Shown here in pieces: positions 42,651 to 54,697 of a stretch of 64,000 nucleotides of DNA (position 1 is its first letter; the number at the start of each line of letters is the position of its first letter). The notes under the pieces were generated by a model. That model was not told the DNA's origin and did no database searches. It saw only the letters and a program-made list of their open reading frames with translations. The stretch is from Cricetomys ansorgei (Eukaryota > Chordata > Mammalia > Rodentia > Nesomyidae). The stretch spans positions 531,501-595,500 of the forward strand of contig JAMJFZ010000165.1 in assembly GCA_026225945.1 (NCBI GenBank). The letters are read 5' to 3'. Position numbers and translations under genes: made by a program.

Positions 42651-43870
42651 GACCGGGGCTCTGGGAGAGGGAAAGGTTGAGCCGCCACGGGCCCCAAGCT
42701 GCTTTCTGAGCTGACTAGAGAGGCGCCTGTAAACGCGGGCACGGACCGGGAGCTCGGGGAGGGGACTTGGGACCGTGCAGTCAGGCGCCAGGGCTGCCTG
42801 GGCTGCCTCCCTCTGCTCCCGCTGCCACTCGCAGGCCCAGCCCGGCTCCACGCAGCGCCAAGGCTGTCCCCAAAGTTTGCTTCTGTTTGGATCAAACTTT
42901 GTCTGGGGGAGGGGTGGGCTGGCAGGCGCCTCTTAGCTGAGTGCCAGGGACAGTAGCTCTGTCCTCTCCCAGCCTCGGTGACTCCTGCTTTCTGTATTCT
43001 GAGCTCCCAGAGCCTCCCCGCAGATGGCTGGCTTAACCCTCAGTCCTCTCGGGCTAAATGGGGTCAAATAATTTTCAAGTCACGGGCATCTGCCCACCAA
43101 AGGACAGGTCCTGTGCCACCCAGCAGACCAGCAGTACATGGCTCTACGCCACCAAGGGGGCAGTGTGACCCCCTAGGCACCTAGAGGCAGAGGCCTTGTG
43201 GTTATGTGTAGCTATGGGCACATCTGGTTGGAAACGTGCTTGTCCAGCCAGCTCTCATCAAGCAGCTGTATGGATGACAATGACACCCTCTGCCACCCAG
43301 ACCTTCCTCTGGTGGGGGAGAACTGGGGAGTTAGAGGCAGACCCCAAAGAGCACTGAGCGCAGGCCTTCCTGGGCGGCACAGCCTGGTGGCTAACCACCC
43401 AGGATGTGGATGATGCTCCCCAACGCCCACATCAGGTCCTAACCTGTTGCCCTGTAGGCAGTATCTCAAGCCCTGAATGAAGCACTGCTGGGTGGAATTC
43501 AGCTGGGCTCTGGTACCCCATTCCCATCCCATCCCCCGCCAGGCAGATTCACCAGAATACCTGCTTGCCAAATGTTCTAGAGTCATTCTCTGTCTCTTGT
43601 GCTCCCGGTCCAATGTCTCAAAGGCTCTGGATAATACAAAAGAGGCCTCCGAGCTTCTGGTGGTGGCCGAGTGCTATCTGGACAGAGGTATCACGGGCCA
43701 CAAACCAGAACTTCTAAACTCAAGTGAACAGCGAGTCGCTGAAAAGCTGGGTAATTCCACAGTTCTCAGGCCCCTCCTTGGGGAAGGCTGATTCAGCAGC
43801 CCGGATAGGCCCGACCTGTCCTTAGCCTCGGGCAGCAGGAATCTAATTCTAGGAGGCCCAGGTCCACACT
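42651..43870. other. Unique non-coding DNA, GC-rich at left
   Basis: 42650-42860 is GC-rich with scattered CpG. The rest is ordinary unique sequence without a recognised gene or repeat. Confidence 0.35.
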
Positions 43871-43885
43871 CAAGCATCCCACATC

Positions 43886-44010
43886 ACTCTTAACCTATTT
43901 TGCAGATGGGGAAACTGAGTCCTGGGAAATAAAGTCACTCACTAAGAAAGGGCAGAGCTGAGACTCAGCCCACCTCCGAGTCTCACTCCGCACGCACAAT
44001 GGCCCTTTCT
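43886..44010 (+). repeat. MIR SINE
   Basis: TTAACCTATTTTGCAGATGGGG, AAACTGAGTCCTGGG, AAGTCACTCACTAAG and GGCAGAGCTGAGACTCAG follow the conserved MIR core and 3' half. Confidence 0.8.
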
Positions 44011-44375
44011 CAAGGTCGCATAAGCACCGTGCCAGGCCACGTGGGAGACAGGGGAACAAATGAGCTACAAGTTTGCCCTTGCAGAGGGCCAGCAGGGCAC
44101 ACAGGGTCACGCAAGCAGCCCCGGCTCCACGCGTCCAATCCATCACGACGGGACAGTAATGGAGGGGACGAAGCATGGCAGAGATCGGCCTGGCCCCAAG
44201 TAGGAGGTGCCTAGGCCTTGCAGGTGTTCCCGAGGCGGTAGGCTGGGCCGAGTGCCCGGCCAGGCCGGGCCGCACTTCACCTGGCCCAGGTAGGAGGAAT
44301 TTCCTGAAAGGCTTCTGCAGAGACAGGGCGAAGGAAGGAAGCGAAGGCCCTTGGCAGTCCCCCTGACCACGGATG
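44011..44375. other. Unique GC-rich DNA
   Basis: Moderately CpG-containing (GGCCGAGTGCCCGGCC, GGGCCGCACTTC). No exon recognised. Confidence 0.3.
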
Positions 44376-44379
44376 AGCA

Positions 44380-44600
44380 TGTGCAGCTCATGAAAATTTC
44401 AGTGGCCATTTATTTATCCCCGTACCATCCAGCTGCTGGGGCCAGGGACCCAAGGCAGATAAATATAGCCACCGGGCGATCAATGAAGCATCCGCCCCCC
44501 CTGAACCAGCCACATCCATTAGGGCCCTCGTTCCCACAACCTGCCGCCTGGGCACCTTGTCCTGCTCAATTGGTTTCCGATTTTCATTAGTGGTAGAGGC
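44380..44600. promoter_or_regulatory. Candidate element 16
   Basis: TCATGAAAATTTCAGTGGCC, CATTTATTTATCCCCG, CAGATAAATATAGCC (GATA), CGATCAATGAAGC, then CTCAATTGGTTTCCG and TTTTCATTAGTGG. Repeat-free, with AT cores separated by GC-rich DNA. Confidence 0.4.
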
Positions 44601-45885
44601 ACAGCCCCTCTCCAACCTGGGTGTCCCCCCTCAGCCCTTCTGGGTACACCCCCTCCTGGCTGGGCATGGAGCCCAAGGCTGCTGTGAGCTTGGAGGGGCC
44701 TATCAGAAAGCCCTGCCTATCAGAGGAGGGAATCAAAGGGTGGTGTTGAGCTCACTGGCCACACCTCACTTCCTGTGTGCAGAGAGGGTGATGGGATTGC
44801 CATATAAGGGCTGACTGGCGGCACAAAAACTGGGAACTCGACTGCACCCCCTGAAATGTCTGTGGGAGTCCCATGCCTGGAAGCGAAGCGCCCATGGGAG
44901 AGTTACCTGGTTATAAGGATTGGGGTTCCTTGGGCTGCCACAAGAGGACTCCATTAGTCAAAACTGTTCCCTCAGCTGAACACTGTACACAAGCCACCTG
45001 CCCAATGGCCACAGCCAGACCCCTGCTTCCCGCCAGCCATCCGGAATGTCTCTGACTAATTCCCAGACTCTGTTCCTGGACCACGCTGAGGACACAGAGG
45101 GCTGGAATGAAGCACAGAGGTGGTGACACTGGGGACACTAGCTCAGCCCTGGCGAGGGTTCTAACCTTTCACGCATCTGACACCTACCACGCTCCCACTG
45201 GAGCACTGGAGGACCCGGCTGTAAGCAAGATGGAGGCCAAGCCCCATTTTTACCCCAGGTGAGGATGGGAATAATCAAATGGACAGATCCGTTCTCGGAG
45301 GACAATACAGACCAAGGAGAGTCACTGCGCGTGACTTTAGGCAGCTTGAGGAGGTGACGTCTGAATGACCTAGAGGCCCAAATGAGAACAGAAACATGGC
45401 AGTCTGAGTCTTCTGAGTCAGGAAGGCAAGGAGAGGAAGCAGGCACAGCAGAGAACACCAGAGGAAGGAGAACACGCCTCCTGCACCCTCCTTTGGCGCC
45501 AAACCACTGTAGACCCGGGAGAGCAGAGGGTAGCATGTGTGTCTACAGCAGGCTCGTAGCAAAAAACACGGCCCGTGGGAGATGAGCGGAGAACCCGAGA
45601 TGGGGGAAGACAAGGGCTTGTGGAAGCCCAGGGACCCGGGCCACCAGCGTGCGGGGTGATAGACACAAGCCCCTCCTCCCAACGCGTCTGCTGGGACAGG
45701 CCAGCTGGGGCTCCTCTGGTGACCAAGAGCCAGGGCTTTCCAGCCCCTTAGCTCCACACTCAGCCAGATTCCTGAGAGGCAGAGCACTGGCTAGCTATCT
45801 ATTCCCAGCTAGATCAAGACACAAGGGCCATAGGTGCAAGGGAAAGATCAAGTACAACTCCCAGAGGGAGAGGGAGGCAGGCCTG
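44601..45885. other. Unique non-coding DNA
   Basis: No gene or repeat recognised. Frames of up to 170 codons on the minus strand lack domains and overlap plus-strand frames. Confidence 0.35.
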
Positions 45886-45894
45886 TGCCTTTAA

Positions 45895-46053
45895 AAGAAT
45901 TTTCATTTAAAGGCTCTTCTCTCTTCCACCATTTCAGTGATCTATATGCAAATATGCTAATGCATGCAAATTAAGACACCACTTTTAGTCCCAATTTAAT
46001 AGAAAGCATTAAAATACCATTTTTTTTTCCAAAAAACTCCATATGCATGAAGG

Positions 46054-46091
<38 letters not shown>

Positions 46092-46160
46092 CGTTAAAGT
46101 CATATTCCAGCAGCAATTTTATGCTGTCAAAATGTTCTCAACAAGGGGAGATTTGACTGA
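45895..46160. promoter_or_regulatory. AT-rich candidate enhancer with triple POU octamer
   Basis: Two perfect octamers ATGCAAAT (45946-45953 and 45964-45971) flank the variant ATGCTAAT (45954-45961), all in the same orientation within 26 bp. CCAATTTAATAG, AGCATTAAAATACC and CATATGCATGAAGG follow, along with a T-run of about 29 at 46057-46085. Octamers bind POU factors (OCT1/2/4, BRN families). Homotypic clusters are characteristic of POU-driven enhancers. Activity is inferred. Confidence 0.6.
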
Positions 46161-47605
46161 CTTCTCTGGGAGCCAGTAACAGGAAGCTTGGGTACAGCTT
46201 CTTAGAGCATTCTTTCTTTCTTAATTTTGCTTAGGGTTTGGGGCAAAGAAGGAAAGAGCGGGGAAAGGAAGCCAACAAGGAACAACAGGCCACCCAGATG
46301 TCTTTGGGAAGGCGGCTTCTGCTTCCAGGCCAGGGTGCTGTCCCTTGGACGGAAGGAAGAGCTAGCTGTACCATCGAGGTGCTCCTGGTCTCTCCTGCTT
46401 TCGCTTGGGCAGGGGCACAGGTGAAGCTTGTGTGTGACACTCTGTGTATCCCTGCTAGGGACATCTTCGATGGGCTCAGGGCTGCTGGCCATGCCTAGCA
46501 TGGACATACAGGACCCTTTGGTGAGGAGGAGGAGGGTGCCAGGGTAGGGAGAGGGTGTGGAGCGCATGGCCCAGCAGCCCCAGCTGCCCCTTCGGGCTTT
46601 CCCACTATCTATTGCTCTGTAATTAAGCGCAGTGTCTCCTGCTGGGGTCAGCAGATCTTTTCCAGAGCCTCCTCAAGAGGTCACACTGGCCACACAGCCT
46701 TCCAGAGACTTCTTATTTTTGATCCAAATGGTCTTTGTCAGAACAACCGCCTACCAGACCCTGTGGTGCCCAGGCTACAGATTGGCCCAAAAGTCCCGGA
46801 CAGAGTGTGGCTTCCATTGCGGAAGGCACAGCAATCCATTTCTCTGCTTCTCGGTCAGTCTTTTAGGTCAGATTCCTCCTGGAGCCCTGACCACCCCAGC
46901 ATACATAATTTGCCAGCTCTTCCATGATTCCTAGCTGTTTCTTTCTGGGTGAAGTTAAGTCACTGCACACCCCTGAGGACTACAGAGTGTTCTGATCCCT
47001 CCTGAGAGGGAGTTGGGGGCAGGAAGAAGCAGGTCCCACTACACAGAGGGAGGCCTGCGGACAAGGTATCACTCCTGTGTCACAGCTCCCCGACTGTGTC
47101 TTCGCTTTGAGGCTATGGTGGACACTGACTCCTGACCTTCCGGAAACATATCCCACCTGTCCAGCACAGCTGTGGGGTCTACCGTGCATGAGTTCAGTTA
47201 CTCTCACTCTCAGTGGCCCTAAAGCATGACCAGAAAGTGAGACGCAGAGAGGTGCGCCCCTAAGTCTCACGGTGGATGGGATCGAGCGACAGCGAATCCC
47301 ATGTCTTCTCACGGTCAGAACCAGTGGGAAGTCAAAGAGCCAGCCTTGCTCTAGTGTCTCAATCAAGAACTTTAAGCAGGCCCCACTCCAGCCATTGGCC
47401 CCACCCAGAGCCTCAGCCCTTCATCCATATAATGGGAGAGAAAAGTCAGAGCCATTCAGATGTGGCTCCATCTGTTCACCACTGCAGAACAGATGGAGAG
47501 GAGATAGGTGGGGGCGGGTCTCTCTAGGCCAGGGCAGTGATGCAACTCCCTCCCTGGAGACTCACTGCTCCTGGTGGAGAGCTGAAGCTGTGAGCCAGGA
47601 GGTCC
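46161..47605. other. Unique non-coding DNA
   Basis: No gene or repeat recognised. Confidence 0.35.
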
Positions 47606-47609
47606 AGTG

Positions 47610-47997
47610 CTCAGGAAGGGAGGAGGGGGAGACGGGAGGAGGGGAGGAGGGAGGAGGGAAGAGGGGAGAAAGGGAGAGGGGAGAGGGGAGGAAGGGGGAG
47701 AAGGGAGGAGGGGGAGAGAAGAGAGGAGGGGGAGACAGAAGGGAGGAGGGGGAGAAGGGAGAAGGGGGAGAAGGGGAGAGAGGAGAAAGGGAGAGGGGGG
47801 AAGGGAGGAGGGGGAGAGAAGGGAGGAGGGGGAGAGAAGAGAGGAGGGGGAGACAGAAGGGAGGAGGATAGAGAGAAGGGAGGAAGGGGAGGGAGAAGGA
47901 AGAAGGGGAGGAGGGAGGACAAAGAGGAGGGGGAGGGGAAGAAGGGAAGAGGGGGAGAGAAGGGAGGGGGGAGAGAAGGAGGAGGGGAAGAAAGGTC
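47610..47997. repeat. Long polypurine (GGGA/GGAGG)n tract
   Basis: About 390 bp of almost uninterrupted purine on the plus strand, built from GGGAGGAGGGGGAGA-type units with local higher-order repetition. It can form triplex (H-DNA) and G-rich structures. Frames of 138-199 codons here (Gly/Arg/Glu or Pro/Ser/Leu) are artefacts. Confidence 0.95.
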
Positions 47998-48475
47998 TAC
48001 AAAGCCAAAGTGGAAGAAGATAAATTGAAAACTAGTCAAGGTGTTTAATAAAACTAGAAAAATACTTAGACCTGTCTTTTTGCGGTTAAAAAGAATAGAA
48101 GCTCCATCCCACGAGCTATTTGAAGGTGGGTAGCAAAAGCAAAGCACCAAACCCACTAGGGTTTTCCAGGACTGGGGTCGAAGGGACAGATCGAAGATTT
48201 CAATGCCCGGGACCCCACCTGGTTCTGGGCCAGAGCTCCAGCCTGAGGTGCCGGGGTTGGGGTTGGGGGTGTGTGTGGGGGGTCAGGCTGTGTACTGTCT
48301 TTTGCAGTACAAATCAAAAGGCAGGAGAAGAGAGCAGAGATGGGCCCATCTAGCAGAGCTCAAGCTGGAAAAAAAAAAGATTTAGATATTTACAGGAAAT
48401 ATACTTGTTGGTGCCAAACCTTTGGCTTTATTGTCAGGGGAAAAAAAAAAAAAAACCCAACCACCGAAACTCGCC
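47998..48475. other. Unique DNA with A-runs
   Basis: Unique sequence with A-runs at 48370 and 48440-48454. AGATTTAGATATTTACAGG near 48380 may belong to the following candidate element. Confidence 0.3.
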
Positions 48476-48479
48476 CTCA

Positions 48480-48715
48480 GCTGAGAATCCGCACGGAGGG
48501 AAACGATTTCCCCATCAAACCAGTTTTATTGGATATAAATATCTAATTATTTGTACCAGGACCTGGAATACCAGACATTTTGCAGCTTTTATAACAGGTG
48601 TAGGAGTCTTTACAAACGACTTTTATAGATATTACATATCTATATTTTTATAGCTATATATTAACAAACCTGATTTAAATTTCTTCTAAATTATATTTTG
48701 CTTACTGGGCAGTTT
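48480..48715. promoter_or_regulatory. AT-rich candidate conserved element 17
   Basis: TATTGGATATAAATATCTAATTATTTG, CTTTTATAACAGG, GACTTTTATAGATATTAC, ATATATTAACAAACC and TGATTTAAATTTC. About 235 bp, complex, not a simple repeat. TTTATAG/TTTTATA words recall caudal/HOX9-13-type cores. GC-richer flanks. Confidence 0.45.
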
Positions 48716-50075
48716 TTCTTTTTCTTTTTTCTTTTTCTTTTTTTTTTTCCAAACCTAGAAAAGTTCTAGAATTTTCTGGTACTGTTTGTACCCATCCTCT
48801 TTCTTGGAGTGGGGTGGGGGGGTTATCTTCTGAGAAACAGTGTACCGACGCCCAGGAGGTACAAGAATAAGGGTCCCCCTCTTGCTGCCCTGCAGCACCA
48901 TCTGCGCCCACCCCTCTCTGCCAATCCTTGAGAAACCACAGGCCCACAGCTCCTAGTCAATACTTCATCTCGGACACAGACGCCACGTCCCAAACAGACA
49001 AACGAAAATATTGACTTTTCAAACAGAGAGCCTGCGATTACACTTCACACGACTTCTGCATCAGCGTTTCACAAAACCAGAATCGAGGGTGAGGATGGAG
49101 AGAGCCACAGCTGGGAGGGACGGGGCAGTGGGTAGAGGGGGCCGAGGAGGAGGAAGGGGAAAGGGAAGTTGGCTTACAGGGAGCTGTGTGGTTCAAGCTG
49201 TCGTCTGGAGGCCTGTCTTCGTCTGAAATGAATGTACTGAAGTTCTTTTGTTTTTCCTCTAAGTGGTTTTAAAGAGATAGCGAATTCTCAACCTGGACGC
49301 CAGGCTTTGGGCTGTACCTGGTCCCAACTCCGTAGAGCGGACAGGCAGCCTGCTCCAGACAGGCCCGAGCCCATGATGCCCCGGGTCCTGACCCAATCTT
49401 CCACCGCTTCTTGAGGAACTTTCTCCCAACTTGTAGAAAATGAAGTTGGAGCTCTCCTCCTCGTGGCTTCCCATCGCAAAGGCTGGGTAAAGCTGTAGAG
49501 AAGCGGATGGACCTCGGCTGGGCAGCAGAGGGGTGGCCAAGGCAGACACCTGTGTGGGCTCGGGGCATCTAAGTAGGGTGTCTAGTCGGCAGCCTGGGTG
49601 AGGGGCTGAGAGGGCACACAGCAGAGACCACAGAGGCCAGGGTCCCCTAAACAGGAGTTCCTGAAGTTCCGGGGGGTGCACTGAACCCTCCGGGCAGAGG
49701 GACAGAGGCTTGGAGACAGTGCAAGCCTGGTGTAAACCAGAGGCTCTCAGGGAGTACTGGGATCGAGGAGGGGGGGAGCGTCAAGGGAAATTCTTCCTTG
49801 AAGATCAAGGGCCAAGTGAGCCATTTGGCTTTGATATTTAGGGAGACTTTGGCCAGGGGCTCGCTGGCCCCATCGACAGTAAAAAAGAAACTGTACATCC
49901 AAATGGCCCGCTCAGGCTTACTGATTCAGAAAAAAAGGGCTTTAGGTTAAGAAGTGCCTCTCGAGCCTCACCAGAGCCCCTCCAAAGAATGCCCTCCATC
50001 CTCCACTTGGAGACCCGTGCTCTGGGGGGGGGGATGGGCTGGGGCCGGGGGGAGCTGAGAACAAACAGCAGCCAC
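48716..50075. other. Unique non-coding DNA
   Basis: T/C tract at 48714-48750, then unique DNA. A small AT patch at about 49005-49020 (CGAAAATATTGACTTTTC) may be conserved. No gene recognised. Confidence 0.3.
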
Positions 50076-50084
50076 AGGAAGAGA

Positions 50085-50160
50085 GTTGAGCATTTCAATT
50101 ATTCATATGCCAGATGGATTCTTTTCCTGCCTTTTTTCTATAAAAATGAGGAGGGAGGGA
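50085..50160. promoter_or_regulatory. Small AT-rich candidate element
   Basis: GAGCATTTCAATTATTCATATGCCAG with a CATATG E-box and ATTATTCAT. Repeat-free. Confidence 0.3.
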
Positions 50161-50459
50161 ACAGGTCTCACGACAGTCTCTGAAATGGGGAGAAAAGGGG
50201 TAGGGGTACTAACATAGAAGTCAAGTACTCTCTACCCCCTCCTAGGCCCCAGAGAACCCCAGCATCCCTGAGGGTATGGCAGGAGGGACCCGGTGTTTTC
50301 TCTGGCAGGGACCAGAGTTACCCTTTAGGTCCTCACAAGCAGAGAGGGAAAAGCACGGGAAATGGTTGAGCAAAGGGAGGGTGAGCGAGCGAGGAGCCGA
50401 GAGCTTGAAGGGGGGGAGGCGGGGGGGGGGGGAGGCAGAAGAGGGTTCTGACCTTCTGT

Positions 50460-50590
50460 GAAGGATATAAAAAATCCAGCCGCCTCAGGGGACACCCAAC
50501 TATCTAGCATATTGCTGTTAAAATGTCTGCAAAATTTAATACACTTGGCATACCATCTAATCAGTCCTTGGAAACTCGGGCACTCTCGTC
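50460..50590. promoter_or_regulatory. AT-rich candidate element 18
   Basis: CTATCTAGCATATTGCTG, GTTAAAATGTCTGC, AATTTAATACACTTGGC (NKX2-type CACTTG) and CATCTAATCAG. Repeat-free. Confidence 0.35.
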
Positions 50591-50739
50591 CTCCGGTGCT
50601 CCAGCTGCCTCAGACCTTACACCTGGGGGCTCACCCCCCACCCTGTCCTGGAACTGAGACAAAGTTTCCACCTCATGAAAACAGCTACTCTGGCTTTTAG
50701 GGAAATATTTTGTATTTTGTCCCATGTATTCGGAATTTA

Positions 50740-50785
50740 GAGGGTTTTTTTGTTTGTTTGTCTGTTTGTTTTTTGTTTTTGTTTT
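50740..50785. repeat. (GTTT)n low-complexity
   Basis: A TTTGTTTG/TTTTGTTTT run. Confidence 0.8.
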
Positions 50786-50937
50786 GAATGGGCATCAGAC
50801 ATAGCAGAGAAAGGCAAGGTCGAGTCCTGGGCCAGGACTCTGGTACCCAGGTTTTTAGATTATGGGCAGGTATGTACTGACAAGTGAATGTGTTCTCACT
50901 CTATCCAGGGAAGCCGACGAGAGCCATCCATCCTAAC

Positions 50938-51000
50938 AGCTCTCTCTCTCTCTCTCTCTCTCTCCCTCTCTCTCTATCTATCTATATACATACATATATA
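50938..51000. repeat. (CT)n-(ATCT)n-(ATAT)n compound microsatellite
   Basis: Three simple repeats in series. It abuts the B1 tail and probably grew from it. Confidence 0.9.
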
Positions 51001-51010
51001 TTTAATTCAT

Positions 51011-51163
51011 TTTTAGATTTTTCAAGACAAGGTTTCTCCGTTGTAACTCTGGCTGTCCTGGAACTCACTCTGTAGACCAGGCCAGCCTTGAACTCACAGA
51101 GATCCTCCTGCCTCTGCCTCCCAAGTGCTGGGATTAAAGGCGTGCGCCATCACCACCAGGCAC
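51011..51163 (-). repeat. B1 SINE, minus strand
   Basis: TTTTTCAAGACAAGGTTTCTC, GGCTGTCCTGGAACTCACTC, CCAGGCCAGCCTTGAACTC, CCCAAGTGCTGGGATTAAAGG and CACCACCAGGC are the minus-strand B1 consensus in order. Confidence 0.95.
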
Positions 51164-51291
51164 AGCTCTTATTTAAACAGCTACCTGGAATGCAGGAGAG
51201 CCACATCCTCTTGGGTGGGTGTGTACTCCCCCCATCCTCACTATTACAAAACATATCCAGAGTCAGGCTTAGGCCCAGCTCCCTGGCCTGT

Positions 51292-51333
51292 CTGTCCGTC
51301 CGTCCGTCCCTCCATCCATCCATCCATCCACTA
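51292..51333. repeat. (CCGT/CCAT)n tetranucleotide repeat
   Basis: GTCCGTCCGTCC followed by ATCCATCCATCC. Confidence 0.85.
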
Positions 51334-51639
51334 CTTTATAAGATTCCACAGATACTCTAACTCTCCAAAAGCCACCTATGAAGTTCCTGGATCTATTCAA
51401 AGAACGAGCTAGCTGCCTTACCTTCAACCTGCACCACAGCAATCAGAGCCTACTATGACCTGGATATTTTTGGCAGGTCACCACTTGCTTTGGCTTAACA
51501 GAGGAGAAACCTCACACAGCTGTTTGACGGGACTAGGAAACTGACTCCCCAAAGCTATGTCCTCCACCTTAAGAAAACAGAGTTCTTTTCCAATCCTTTT
51601 TGTCCATTTCTGATTTCCTCGACTGACCTAAAGCCTTGG

Positions 51640-51745
51640 GACCTGGGTTTGGATCCCAAGGCTCTGTCCCTTCTAGGCAAGTGACGTCAGAAAAGCCGCC
51701 AATTATCTCTGGCTATAGGGCTTGGCTGTGAAGTGGGGTCACTGC
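51640..51745 (+). repeat. MIR SINE
   Basis: GACCTGGGTTTGGATCCCAAGG, GGCAAGTGACGTCAG, CCAATTATCTCTGG and TGTGAAGTGGGGTC match MIR in order. Confidence 0.65.
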
Positions 51746-51975
51746 ACCTGTTCGTACAGTGGCTAGACACATCAAGGAGGGGAGGGGTAAAAAGCTTTGG
51801 GAACTTGACCACGTGCTCCTGTGAGAACCCGAGGTGTGTCAGTTAAGATGGAGAAAAGAGGCTGCATGGTATGGGGGACTGGTGCTGGTGGCTTCTTCCC
51901 ACCAGACTGAGCTACAGCAAAAACAACTGCTTACAGAAAGCAGAGAAGCCTCTGGCATGCACACCTCTGGCCCCC

Positions 51976-52055
51976 GCTCACAAGTGAAGAAACTGGGACA
52001 AAGTCAACAGATGACCTACCTGTTGTCACAAAGCTTGCTTGAGGCAGAGCAAGGC
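51976..52055 (+). repeat. MIR SINE fragment
   Basis: AAGTGAAGAAACTGGGACAAAG, CTACCTGTTGTCACAAAGC and GAGGCAGAGCAAGG resemble the 3' half of MIR. Confidence 0.55.
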
Positions 52056-52177
52056 TGAGGACATACCGTTCCCACTGCCAGGTCTCTGCCTTGGCCAAGG
52101 GACACGCGATGGGGATAGTGACAAGGAGAGAGGAACTGGAAAGGGGCAGTAGGGAAGGTGTCAGGAGCCTCTGTCAT

Positions 52178-52211
<34 letters not shown>
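52178..52211. repeat. (CA)n microsatellite
   Basis: About 16 CA units. Confidence 0.95.
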
Positions 52212-52214
<3 letters not shown>

Positions 52215-52390
52215 AACACAGGAAAATTAAAGTAAGAACTTAGCCAATAAGAAAAGCCCTATCCCCGTTCCATCGAAACTTATTTTAGGGCAGAAGGTAA
52301 TTGCCAAGGCTTCAAATAAAAAGCCAACCACAGGCTATAAACGGCTCCAAGTCTTTAATTAGACCCCAAGGAAAAAAAAAAAAGAAAACA
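52215..52390. promoter_or_regulatory. AT-rich candidate element 19
   Basis: GAACTTAGCCAATAAGAAAAG (CCAAT), GAAGGTAATTGCC, ACCACAGGC (RUNX-like) and GTCTTTAATTAGACC (TTAATTAG). An A-run is at 52371-52383. Confidence 0.35.
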
Positions 52391-54695
52391 GTTGCAAAAA
52401 GAAACTGAACATAAGGGAAAGCTTCTAGAAGAGAAGAAACAGGACCAGGCCCCCACACCTTTCTCCATCCCAAAGGCCTTCCACGGTGGCTGCTTTGCCT
52501 CTGACTGCCATTGGGAAAGTGTGTTCAACAGACAGGATGGCGGTGCCCGTTGCTGGAGGCAGAAACAGAGCCCAAGCTGGCTTATACCTCAAGAGAGTGC
52601 CAGTCCTGTCCTGGGCCTGCCTACCTACCCTATGTCCTAGCCACCAAGGCTGACCTCTTGTTGGACACCTTAGGCCTCAGGGGAAAGTGAGATATTTCAA
52701 CTAGCCTTGTATGTGAAGGAGCAGGAGAAAGATATGATACGGAGAGGCCTTAACTCACTTGAAAGCCTATGTATCCAAGCCATGAGCCAGCTCTTTGCCA
52801 CTAAGATATTTATTCGTGGTACTGTCTCTCATCCCCAGGATCTCTCTTCCTGGCTATAATGGCAATTCTTTCTTTTTGGGTCACATATGGCTGAATAGCT
52901 CTGGGACACACAGAGAAAGGTAACCCCTGGCTTCTCCTGTATGCTTTCCCGCACCCTCAAGCCCATATAAACGTTCAACCGTTCTCAAGGTGATGATTAG
53001 CATGGCAGGGAGGCCACCTGGTAGGCCGTGCCATCTCCCTGAAACAAGGCAACTTCACATCAAACACCCTGCTCCCAAACCCCCACCCGGTGCCTGTCCT
53101 TGGAGAACACCAGGGCCAAATGGAAGGAAGAACCGAGAATGGAAGCTACCCTTGGGAAGGCAACGGGCTGCAGAGGGAGGAGGGGGCAAGGATGTTCTCA
53201 GATCTCTTATAAGTTGGTGCCACTTGGGGGTGAACCAGTCCCAAAGGTGGGGGTCTAACTGGGCTAGTCTGGTACCTGCCGAAACTGTGGCAGAAACCAA
53301 AGCTCAGTCCGGGGCGTTGCAGACTTGGGGGGTGGTGAGGTGGGCTGAGAGTCAGAGACAGGAAAGGAGGAGGCAGCCGCCACCCCTCGTTCAGCGGCTT
53401 CTGAGTGTAAAGCCCCGGCCCAGCTGCTGTAGAGGATGCATCCTTGTACCTAAGCTGTAACTGTACCTGTTTCACAGAGTTGGGTGACAAAGCCAAGCAC
53501 GGGAATAGGACAGCCACACATCCACAAAACGCAAGCCTGCGTTACAACACAGGATGGACAGCCCTACCTCCATCCTTCCCCGTATCCCTCCTGACCGCCA
53601 GTGGTCCTGTTCGGGGTTCTCTGATGGTGGCTAGGATGCATGTACCTTGCTCAGCTCAAGTAGAACGTAGGTGACAATCATGACTCTGCTGTGCCATCCG
53701 TCAAGCCGTGCTGTGACAGCCAAGGCCTGCCCAGCCAGAACTTGACAGGAGAAACAGGTGACCACCAAATGGTTGGGGGGGGGCCGCCCTACAGACTTCC
53801 TTCTCTTATGATCCCCCTGGGATGGAGGTGGAAGTGGGAACCTTTGACTGGAAGCCTTATGACTGTTTCTTTCTTCTTTCCCTCCTCAAGAAGGCGTTGG
53901 GGGAGTCAAGCCCCTGGCAGACAGCAGACGTCTGGCTTATTAACATACTGCCCATCTTCCCCGAGTGGTCACTAGATGCAACCAGATGGAGGCCAGGATG
54001 TGACCTCTGCCCCTGTCCTCTGGGTGGGACCATGGGAAACCTTACTTCCTCTTCTACCCTCTTTCCTCCCTACACTGAGAGACTCCAAGAAAACCCTGTT
54101 TCCACTCCAGACAGGTGTGATCAAAACAACCCCAAATGGGCAGGCCCACGAGAAAGAACCTTGTTTGGGTGATGGTGTTGGTGTCGGGAAGAGAGGTCCT
54201 CAATGGGGCTCTAACTTCTTTTCTTACTTTCAGCTCATTTTGCCAGGAGCCTGGAATGCAGGAGCTCTCCGGACTGAGTCTGCCCCTGCTGTTTGGATGT
54301 GTTGAGAACTACCCTACAGCTGGTTTGCTGACTTACGCCCCAAACAACGGAGGCCTAGCTGGTCCTCCCCCAGGAGGGCTCCTGTGGATACCAGATGGCA
54401 CGTCAGAGTTGTAGGAGAATGGTGACCTCTGAGGCGCCACTAGCTTCCCTGCAGGCATGGCTTCCTTCACAGGTGTGCCACACTTAATAGAGCAGCAGGG
54501 TTTCAAAGGCAGAGAGCTCAGAAAAGGCAAAGTTAAGCAGACTGGAGCTTCAGCTAAGAGAAGTCCCAGCATCTCCAAGGTCCAGGGGCCAAGGATGGCC
54601 CCCTCCATGACAAGTCTTGCCTCTGGGGAGGATGTACTACAAGATGGGCCCCAGCAGCAGTGTGCTACAAGCCTCCAGCTGGTGAAGCTACTCTG
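52391..54695. other. Unique non-coding DNA
   Basis: About 2.3 kb of ordinary sequence without a recognised gene or repeat. Overlapping frames on both strands lack domain or splice support. Confidence 0.35.
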
Positions 54696-54697
54696 CT

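Noticed and set aside
43150..43172. Possible CTCF site CCACCAAGGGGGCAGTG
   Set aside because: The spacing is one base off and several core positions mismatch compared with the site at 661.
47272..48156. Gly/Arg/Glu-rich 199-codon frame and Pro/Ser/Leu-rich 181-codon frame
   Set aside because: They lie in the polypurine tract and have no independent coding signal.
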